Of a stretch of DNA of 64,000 nt, positions 58,550 to 64,000 are shown piece after piece. The notes under the pieces are model-generated. The model had not been told where the DNA came from and ran no database searches. It saw nothing but the letters and a program-made list of their open reading frames with translations. A program made the translations under genes and the position numbers. This stretch comes from Chryseobacterium rhizoplanae. GTDB taxonomy: Bacteria > Bacteroidota > Bacteroidia > Flavobacteriales > Weeksellaceae. How positions within the stretch are numbered: the stretch's first letter is position 1; every line of letters begins with the position of its first letter. The DNA lies in assembly GCF_900182655.1 (NCBI RefSeq), contig NZ_FXTC01000003.1:124001-188000 (forward strand). Direction: 5' to 3'.

Positions 58550-59956
58550 TTATTTTTTACGCCTTATTTCAGGAAGAACATGATTAGGAACTTTAAAAAC
58601 TGAAGCTATAACAAAAACCAGGCAGAGAATATTGATCAATATGGCTACTGAAAATGCATTGTGATAATGCTTTACCAAAGGTTTCGTTCCCAGAAAATAG
58701 TAAAAAACACTTCCTACAGCGACAATTCCAATGATGGCGGCCACCTGCTGAAAGGTATTATAAACCCCGGATGCATTTCCTATCAGCTTTTCAGACATCC
58801 CCGACAGGGCAATATTGGCCAGCGAAGGAATGATTGAGCCTACTCCCAAGCCATGCAGAAACAACAACAGGCAGAAAATGGGAAAACCAATCTGTATTCT
58901 GAATAAAAACAGCTGAAGAATAAGAATAACAATAATAAAGCTGAGCCCTGCAATCAGGGCTTTTTTTCCATATCTCAAAATCAGTTTTACAGAAACTGCG
59001 GACGCGAGTATAAATCCCAGTCCCTGAAAGACTATAATTTCTCCGGCTGCTAGAGGACTGATCTTTAATCCATCCTGAAAAAAAAGCGACAGAATATAAA
59101 AGTAGGAATCCAGCATAATAAAGAAGAAGGAAACAGCCACAATTCCCAGATTAAAATTCTTATAACGGAAGAGATCAAAATCAATCAGATAAGAACGTTT
59201 ATTTTGTACTCTCCTCTTCTGATTTTTGATAAAACTGAAAATAATTCCGGCTGAGATGACCATCAATCCAGCATTTTTGAAATGAAAACCTTCATGTTCA
59301 GACATCGTAAGGGCATAAGTAGCACAGAACAATCCTGCAGAAAGCATTACAACACCACCCATATCAAAAGACTGCTTTACTGAAGTTTTAGATTCATTCA
59401 ATAATTTCAGGCTCAGAAAAACTGCGGGCAGGCATATAGGAATATTCATCAGAAAAATAAGTCTCCAGGGTTCTTCCATGATTGTAAGAGATGAAAAATA
59501 TCCGCCGAGAAACTGACCTAAAATAGTTCCTATTCCAATCGTGATCCCATACCAACCCATAGCTTTTGTACGCTCATGATGAACAGTAAATAAAATCTGA
59601 ATCATCGAAAGAACCTGCGGAGCCATCATTGCAGCACTTATCCCTTGTATAAATCTCGAAATAACAAGTTGCTCAGCTCCTGCAGAAATTCCGCAAGCTA
59701 TAGAACTTACCATAAAAGATATTAATCCGATGAAATAGATCTTTTTTCTTCCGTAGAGATCGCCCAACCTGCCTCCGGTAATCAGAAAAGAAGCAAATCC
59801 GATAAGATAAGCCGCAATCATAAACTGCATTTCGCCGTTGGAAGCATCAAGATTACGCTGTATGGAAGGTATAGACACATTAATGATAAAAATATCCATA
59901 ATTGTCAACAGCTGACCAAAAAGTATAACTAATAATTTCAAATACTTATGTTTCAT
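58550..59956 (-). CDS. MFS drug/proton antiporter, DHA2 (EmrB/QacA) type
   Basis: The 468-residue protein has 14 predicted membrane helices and the MFS motif A GGRLGDLYGRKKIYFIG (about residues 61-77). Motif C-type sequence is at about GITIGIGTILGQFLGG (helix 5). Such pumps export toxic compounds with proton influx. It sits 40 bases after the TetR-family gene on the same strand, and palindromes ahead of both genes share a TAGA-N4-TCTA core, so the TetR protein very probably represses both. The outer-membrane part of a three-part pump is absent. Confidence 0.9.
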   Translation of the reverse strand: MKHKYLKLLVILFGQLLTIMDIFIINVSIPSIQRNLDASNGEMQFMIAAYLIGFASFLITGGRLGDLYGRKKIYFIGLISFMVSSIACGISAGAEQLVISRFIQGISAAMMAPQVLSMIQILFTVHHERTKAMGWYGITIGIGTILGQFLGGYFSSLTIMEEPWRLIFLMNIPICLPAVFLSLKLLNESKTSVKQSFDMGGVVMLSAGLFCATYALTMSEHEGFHFKNAGLMVISAGIIFSFIKNQKRRVQNKRSYLIDFDLFRYKNFNLGIVAVSFFFIMLDSYFYILSLFFQDGLKISPLAAGEIIVFQGLGFILASAVSVKLILRYGKKALIAGLSFIIVILILQLFLFRIQIGFPIFCLLLFLHGLGVGSIIPSLANIALSGMSEKLIGNASGVYNTFQQVAAIIGIVAVGSVFYYFLGTKPLVKHYHNAFSVAILINILCLVFVIASVFKVPNHVLPEIRRKK

Positions 59957-59963
59957 TTTTATA

Positions 59964-59975
59964 TAGATATATCTA
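59964..59975. promoter_or_regulatory. Operator-like palindrome before the MFS gene
   Basis: TAGATATATCTA is a perfect 12-bp palindrome, extending to 14 bases (ATAGATA-TATCTAT, 59963-59976). It matches the core TAGATAAGTCTA upstream of the TetR gene. Confidence 0.65.
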
Positions 59976-59996
59976 TTTTTTAATATTCAAAAAAAA

Positions 59997-60560
59997 TTAG
60001 GGTAATAAGCCCTGAACAATTTTTTTAACCTGATCAAAAGAATCATTTTGTTTGCTGATGGTGGAGGTTACAACCGCTCCTTCTATTAACAGGAAAATAT
60101 TTTCTGTTACGAAATCAATATCAGAAAGCTTTCCTTGTGCACCGTATTCTGTTACAAGTGTTTTAATCAGATCTTTCTGTTTTTCTTTATGCTGTCTGGC
60201 AAAACCGGAGACAGAAGGATTTCCTTCTCCTATTTCAGAAACTATTTTTATGAAATGACATCCTGCAAACTTAGAGGTTTGCTGCAGTTTTTTCCTGTAG
60301 TCAATGAGTGCCAGAAGTTTTTCTCTGGGTTCTGAAATGTTGGATGTGCTGTTTTCGTATCCCTCAAACCAGTTCACTTCTTCTTTGACCAGATAGGCTT
60401 GAAGAAGATCGTTTTTAGATGAAAAGTGGTTGTACAGTGAACCTATGGCAATATCAGCTTCTGCAATAATCTGGTTGATTCCTGTAGAATTGTATCCTTG
60501 CTTATAAAATAAATCTGAAGCAACCCTGACAATCCTCTCGCGTACTTTTTCTTTTTTCAT
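59997..60560 (-). CDS. TetR/AcrR-family repressor
   Basis: This 187-residue protein starts MKKEKVRERIVRVASDLFYKQGYNSTGINQIIAEADIAIGSLYNHFSSKNDLLQAYL, the classic TetR helix-turn-helix, with a variable ligand-binding C-terminus. I start it at the ATG at 60560; a longer frame of nine residues runs into the operator region. It is the first gene of a two-gene unit with the MFS pump. Candidate operators are at 60589-60614 and 59964-59975. Confidence 0.9.
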   Translation of the reverse strand: MKKEKVRERIVRVASDLFYKQGYNSTGINQIIAEADIAIGSLYNHFSSKNDLLQAYLVKEEVNWFEGYENSTSNISEPREKLLALIDYRKKLQQTSKFAGCHFIKIVSEIGEGNPSVSGFARQHKEKQKDLIKTLVTEYGAQGKLSDIDFVTENIFLLIEGAVVTSTISKQNDSFDQVKKIVQGLLP

Positions 60561-60588
60561 CGTGAAAATTTTTACAAATCTAAACAAA

Positions 60589-60614
60589 AAAAATAGATAA
60601 GTCTATCTATTTTT
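60589..60614. promoter_or_regulatory. Operator-like inverted repeat before the TetR gene
   Basis: AAAAATAGATA (60589-60599) and TATCTATTTTT (60604-60614) are perfect 11-base inverted arms around AGTC. The centre TAGATAAGTCTA (60594-60605) matches the MFS palindrome in its TAGA-N4-TCTA core. Confidence 0.7.
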
Positions 60615-60769
60615 AAAAACAAATAAAAACTTTTGAAAACTCAGCATGTAAACTTTTTGAACTAACAAAATAGTTATACCATTCGCTACATATTATTTTT
60701 TTAAATAAGATTGAAGCATATTTTGTATCTTTCAATAACCATTTTTAAAAGATTATCTGGTAAATACCT

Positions 60770-61393
60770 ATGGCGGAAGAACTTTATTTCATCAAAACCA
60801 ACCCTATTATTGCCAAAATTAATTTGTACAATAAGCTTGACCGTGAAGAAGAAAATATTTTACAATTCCTGCCATCTGATGCAAAAGACACACTTGAAAA
60901 TATCAAAAACAAGGTAAAGGATTCTGTTGAAGAACTTACTCAGGAGGAGCTTCTCCTTATTTTTCAATGGTTTAGTAAAGTATATTCTTCAGATCATGAG
61001 GAAGCTAAAACACAACTTTTCATCAATGGTATTGATCTTTTTTATGAAATACCTACAACCGTTCATGCCGAAAACTTTCTTCAGATTCTTTCAGATTATG
61101 AAAAGCTCCTGAAACAGGACATGAATTATATTGTGGATTCCAAAAACTTCAATCAATTCCTGATCTACGGAATATTTCTCACAGAAATTATCAATAGAGA
61201 CCAGCATCAGGATAATATACTTTGTGAGTATCTGAAACCGGACCATCAATCTTTATATCTTCTGGCAGAAAACCAATGTAGCTCAAAAGAATTTGACGGA
61301 AAAATCATTCCCGAACTTCAACATCATTTTGCTGATCTGTATGATCTGACCAAGTTTTACAAAGGTCCTATTATTAAACTGGAACAGGAATAA
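60770..61393 (+). CDS. Protein of unknown function
   Basis: This 207-residue soluble protein has no signal or membrane segment. It is mostly helical by composition, with an acidic C-terminal region (FDGKIIPELQHHFADLYDLTKFYKGPIIKLEQE). It begins MAEELYFIKTNPIIAKINLYNKLDREEENI. I do not recognise the family. It is divergent from the TetR gene with a 209-base gap. Confidence 0.5.
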   Translation: MAEELYFIKTNPIIAKINLYNKLDREEENILQFLPSDAKDTLENIKNKVKDSVEELTQEELLLIFQWFSKVYSSDHEEAKTQLFINGIDLFYEIPTTVHAENFLQILSDYEKLLKQDMNYIVDSKNFNQFLIYGIFLTEIINRDQHQDNILCEYLKPDHQSLYLLAENQCSSKEFDGKIIPELQHHFADLYDLTKFYKGPIIKLEQE

Positions 61394-61658
61394 AAACCTT
61401 TCATTCGCTTTTAGCTGTTCTGATATCCCTTTCATTGTTATCGGGATGAAATTTCTTTATCCTTATTCAAAGGGATAAGTTTAAAAAATATTCTTCCGCT
61501 CATGTAACATTCCGGATTCAATAATTGTCTTGTATATATAATCGAAAAAACGCTGCTGATAAAAAAGTACAACTGAGATTAACAAGAATGATTGAATCAG
61601 GATAAAAACTATACCACAGCCAGCAGTCTCTTTTACGATGTAGATTTGTTGGCTTTTT

Positions 61659-62018
61659 TTATTTATTTACAGCCAAATTCTTTACTGCAACAAAATAATA
61701 CACCATTCCTCCGGCAAAATATGCAAGTACATCAAAAATATCTCCGATAAATTGGGCAGATAGTTTCGGGCAAAGCATTTCAAACAAAAAAGACAGATAG
61801 AGCACTGAGGTGAATATAAATTTCAAATCAGGTTTCCATGAACAGCCCAAGATTGAATTCATTATATATCCGATCAGATAACAATACATAGGAACAGTAA
61901 TACCGTCCGCAAAATAATCATTGATAACGGGAATATAAATTCCGTTCTGTCTCAGCAAAACAATCGTTCCCCAGGCTGCCAGTCCCAGCAGAAACCAATA
62001 TGAAATTCTTTTTTTCAT
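61659..62018 (-). CDS. Small membrane protein
   Basis: This 119-residue protein has four hydrophobic segments (about residues 7-24, 40-57, 67-84 and 92-112) and Lys-rich ends. It begins MKKRISYWFLLGLAAWGTIVLL and has no recognised motif. Its start overlaps by one base the stop of a 44-codon gene upstream (TAATG), which suggests translational coupling. Confidence 0.6.
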   Translation of the reverse strand: MKKRISYWFLLGLAAWGTIVLLRQNGIYIPVINDYFADGITVPMYCYLIGYIMNSILGCSWKPDLKFIFTSVLYLSFLFEMLCPKLSAQFIGDIFDVLAYFAGGMVYYFVAVKNLAVNK

Positions 62019-62152
62019 TACATGTGGAGCACTGCCATTATTATCCCAAGAACAACCTGCAGTATTTTGGATATAACTTCCTGAGGATCGGTTTTGCTTT
62101 CATCCTCGTTTTTGCCTGCTGATTCGTAATCAAATTTTGGTTTACCTTCCAC
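62018..62152 (-). CDS. 44-residue small protein with GTG start and membrane helix
   Basis: From GTG at 62152 the frame reads VEGKPKFDYESAGKNEDE and then a hydrophobic end EVISKILQVVLGIIMAVLHM. The first half is charged and the last 19 residues can cross the membrane. An in-frame stop lies just upstream, so the start must be near this GTG. A -7 box (TATATTTG, 62180 to 62173) precedes it by 20 bases, and the stop TAA overlaps the next ATG (TAATG). The family is unknown. Confidence 0.55.
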   Translation of the reverse strand: MEGKPKFDYESAGKNEDESKTDPQEVISKILQVVLGIIMAVLHM

Positions 62153-62172
62153 TGCCTTATGATTTTATTTTG

Positions 62173-62180
62173 CAAATATA
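62173..62180 (-). promoter_or_regulatory. -7 promoter element of the small-membrane-protein pair
   Basis: TATATTTG on the minus strand fits TAnnTTTG and lies three bases from the 24-bp palindrome. Confidence 0.65.
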
Positions 62181-62182
62181 CC

Positions 62183-62206
62183 AAATTAGAACAATTGTTC
62201 TAATTT
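62183..62206. promoter_or_regulatory. Perfect 24-bp palindrome, likely TetR operator
   Basis: Each arm is AAATTAGAACAA read to the centre (62183-62194) with the exact inverted arm at 62195-62206. It sits between the -7 boxes of two divergent units (62173-62180 on minus, 62240-62247 on plus), so one repressor dimer could control both. The adjacent TetR gene is the obvious candidate. Confidence 0.75.
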
Positions 62207-62239
62207 TTAAAATATGATTTATATCCGTTCTTATATTCT

Positions 62240-62247
62240 TATCTTTG
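62240..62247 (+). promoter_or_regulatory. -7 promoter element of the TetR gene
   Basis: TATCTTTG fits TAnnTTTG, 5 bases before the ATG at 62252. Confidence 0.6.
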
Positions 62248-62251
62248 AGCT

Positions 62252-62872
62252 ATGAAGACCAAGGATAAAATTCTGTCTAAAGCACTGGAGTTATTTAATG
62301 AAAAGGGATATAACAATATCACTACAAGGCATATTGCGGCTGAACTCAACATCAGTGCGGGCAACCTGCATTATCATTTCAGGCACTCGGAAGACATTAT
62401 TAAAATTCTATTCTCAGAGCTTACCCAGAAAATGGATGAGCTTCTGAACCAAATGAAAAAACTGGATAATAAAAGTCTGCAAGATCTTTATCAGTTTACC
62501 TATTCTACCTGTGAGATCTTTTATTTTTACCGTTTTATATTTATTAATTTTATAGATATACTCAACCGGATTCCTGAAATAGAATCCAGGTATGAAGGGA
62601 TCAATTTCAGCAGAAAAGAGGAATTTCAGCTCATCTTTTCAGACCTTCAAAAGAGTAATATTTTCCAGAAAGATGTTCCCCATTTTATTGTGGATTGTCT
62701 TACTGAACAGATATTCATCATTGCAGATAACTGGCTTACTCACAACAGGCTTATCTTAAAGCTCAGTCCCCAAGAAGCAATACAGCATTATACGCTTCTG
62801 CAGATGAATCTTTTCTATCCACTTCTTAATAAAGAACAGCAAAAACTTTATGAACAGCAATACATCCAATAA
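62252..62872 (+). CDS. TetR-family regulator
   Basis: The 206-residue protein has a TetR helix-turn-helix in MKTKDKILSKALELFNEKGYNNITTRHIAAELNISAGNLHYHFRHSEDIIKILF and a longer helical ligand-binding part typical of the family. The divergent palindrome 46 bases upstream is its probable operator, so it likely represses itself and the small-membrane-protein pair. It overlaps the GNAT gene by 23 bases. Confidence 0.9.
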   Translation: MKTKDKILSKALELFNEKGYNNITTRHIAAELNISAGNLHYHFRHSEDIIKILFSELTQKMDELLNQMKKLDNKSLQDLYQFTYSTCEIFYFYRFIFINFIDILNRIPEIESRYEGINFSRKEEFQLIFSDLQKSNIFQKDVPHFIVDCLTEQIFIIADNWLTHNRLILKLSPQEAIQHYTLLQMNLFYPLLNKEQQKLYEQQYIQ

Positions 62873-63344
62873 CCAGAGTATTATTATAAGAAAAGGGCTC
62901 AGGAAAGATCTTCCGGAAATGCTGGAGCTTTTTACATCCACTATAGATGAGGTATGCAAAAAAGACTACAATCCCCAACAACTTGAAGCATGGAAATCCG
63001 GTGCAGAAAACGAGGAAAGATGGATGAATGTGATCAGCAGCCAACATGTTTTAATTGCTGAAAATAGAAATCAGATCACAGGATTCTGTACTCTTGATAA
63101 GGGAAACTATATTGACCTTCTTTTTGTACACAAAGCTTATCAGCATAAAGGGATAGCAGCGCTGCTTTACCATGAAATTGAAAAAGAAGCTCTGAAGCAT
63201 GATACGAAACAAATTACAGCAGATGTAAGCAAAACCGCCAGACCCTTTTTTGAAAAGATGAGTTTTCATGTGATTGAAGAGCAGACTGTTCGTGTAAAAG
63301 GAATTGCCCTTACTAATTATAAAATGGCAAAAAACTTTTCTTAA
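62850..63344 (+). CDS. GNAT-family N-acetyltransferase
   Basis: This 164-residue enzyme has the GNAT fold: DLPEMLELFTSTIDEV, an acetyl-CoA loop in FVHKAYQHKGIAALLYHEIEKEA (QHKGIA instead of Q/RxxGxG/A), and ADVSKTARPFFEKMSFHVIEEQ. The acceptor is unknown. It begins inside the end of the TetR gene (23-base overlap), which suggests coupling. Confidence 0.88.
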   Translation: MNSNTSNNQSIIIRKGLRKDLPEMLELFTSTIDEVCKKDYNPQQLEAWKSGAENEERWMNVISSQHVLIAENRNQITGFCTLDKGNYIDLLFVHKAYQHKGIAALLYHEIEKEALKHDTKQITADVSKTARPFFEKMSFHVIEEQTVRVKGIALTNYKMAKNFS

Positions 63345-63354
63345 TTTCTTAATT

Positions 63355-64000
63355 ATGGAATTAACACCGGAATATAATGAGTTTAGGATTTCAGTTCCTC
63401 AGGAATTTGAAAATGTATTTACTCATTTTTATTTTGCTGAAAATACTTCTGATCGATCTGTTACCAAAACTCTTTTGCCCACGTATCAGACAATTCTGTT
63501 ATTCTGTTTTGGAGAAAGTGCTACAATGTCTACCCGCGAAAAGACAACCGTTGGTGTTGATAAATGTATGGTATTGGGTCCGGTGAGACAATCTTTTGAA
63601 TATACGCTTCCGGCAGGCTGTTCTATTCTGGTAGCCAATTTTAAAGATGATGCTTTCTTCAGATTTTTTGGAAAAGTACCCATTGAACAATCGGTAAGAC
63701 ATCCTGACGAACTGCTGGAGGAAAATTGTTTTACAGATTTGTGGCAACAGTTGAAAAAATTAGCTTCAACCCAAGAGCAGGTAAATCACATCCTTGAATT
63801 CTGCAAACCTTATCTTCAACATCAGGATATTACCAGTAAACTTTTGAGCAGTTTTGAAAATGATCTTTTGAATCCGGTCAAAGCAATTGCAGAGCAGACT
63901 CAGCAGACAGAAAGAAATATTCAGCGAAAGCAGAAAGAGCAATTCGGGTATTCCTTAAAAGAGCTTAACCGCTATAACCGTTTTTTAAAAGCTGTAAAAA
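63355..64000 (+). CDS. AraC-family regulator, N-terminal part
   Basis: The frame opens at an ATG at 63355 and runs off the window after about 215 residues. The first 140 residues are cupin-like, e.g. MELTPEYNEFRISVPQEFENVF, LPTYQTILLFCFG and LPAGCSILVANFKDDAFFRFFG. The visible C-terminal end, IAEQTQQTERNIQRKQKEQFGYSLKELNRYNRFLKAVK, is the start of the AraC helix-turn-helix. The second helix-turn-helix is cut off. The start is 10 bases after the GNAT stop. Confidence 0.8.
   Translation, partial: MELTPEYNEFRISVPQEFENVFTHFYFAENTSDRSVTKTLLPTYQTILLFCFGESATMSTREKTTVGVDKCMVLGPVRQSFEYTLPAGCSILVANFKDDAFFRFFGKVPIEQSVRHPDELLEENCFTDLWQQLKKLASTQEQVNHILEFCKPYLQHQDITSKLLSSFENDLLNPVKAIAEQTQQTERNIQRKQKEQFGYSLKELNRYNRFLKAVK

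Overview
The window is chromosomal DNA from a low-GC member of the Bacteroidota, most likely Chryseobacterium or a close Weeksellaceae relative. Evidence: AT-rich sequence, Bacteroidota-type -7 promoter elements (TAnnTTTG) ahead of many genes, a TonB receptor with an N-terminal carboxypeptidase-like domain, DUF1573 and porin-family secreted proteins, and a ribonucleotide reductase of the Flavobacterium johnsoniae (subclass Id) kind. The genus is inferred from protein style, not from a marker gene. No rRNA operon, CRISPR array, prophage or classical insertion sequence is visible.

Layout. 0-6.3 kb (minus): start of a polysaccharide-type NDP-sugar epimerase, recX, glyA, a thioredoxin-reductase-like flavoprotein behind a heptamer array, a GT39-type membrane glycosyltransferase and a zinc-ribbon protein. 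6.4-11 kb (minus): a MacAB-like export operon (ATPase, two permeases, adaptor). 11.4-14.6 kb (plus): nrdB, a small ABM-like gene, nrdA, with DnaA boxes upstream. 14.6-25 kb: a repeat-rich gap, a large Oar-like TonB receptor, DUF72, small unknowns, an outer-membrane protein, HD hydrolase, alpha/beta hydrolase, ribokinase-family kinase, DUF4241 and a GIY-YIG nuclease gene bracketed by inverted repeats. 25-38 kb: valS, DUF1573, ppk2 behind an octamer array, a three-gene group including two paralogous membrane proteins with CGCG tails, rnpB (minus), an ECF sigma factor with a membrane partner, an acyl-CoA synthetase, rpoN and asnS. 38.9-47.9 kb: a TPR-AraC regulator, two secreted proteins, three regulators around an SDR gene with good candidate operators, and a serine hydrolase. 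47.9-53.6 kb: rimM-rpsP, nitroreductase, a GreA/B-like protein, DUF805, SRPBCC and an M3 peptidase. 53.7-57.3 kb: DUF1801, an unrecognised 436-residue protein followed at once by two tRNA-like RNAs, TPR, YqaE/Pmp3 and a methyltransferase. 57.4-64 kb: serine hydrolase, MFS pump with TetR regulator and matching operators, an unknown, a small-membrane-protein pair divergent from a second TetR gene across a 24-bp palindrome, GNAT, and the start of an AraC regulator.

Most genes are ordinary housekeeping or accessory functions. The most unusual structures are (1) the gene at 54217-55527 with a tandem pair of tRNA-shaped RNAs (55540-55691) that both have 8-nt anticodon loops, and (2) a GIY-YIG nuclease gene enclosed by 28-bp inverted copies of a dispersed repeat also found at 45.1 kb and inside the M3 peptidase gene, resembling REP/RAYT logic with a different nuclease. 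Three 7- or 8-bp tandem arrays and several palindromic operators are further regulatory candidates.
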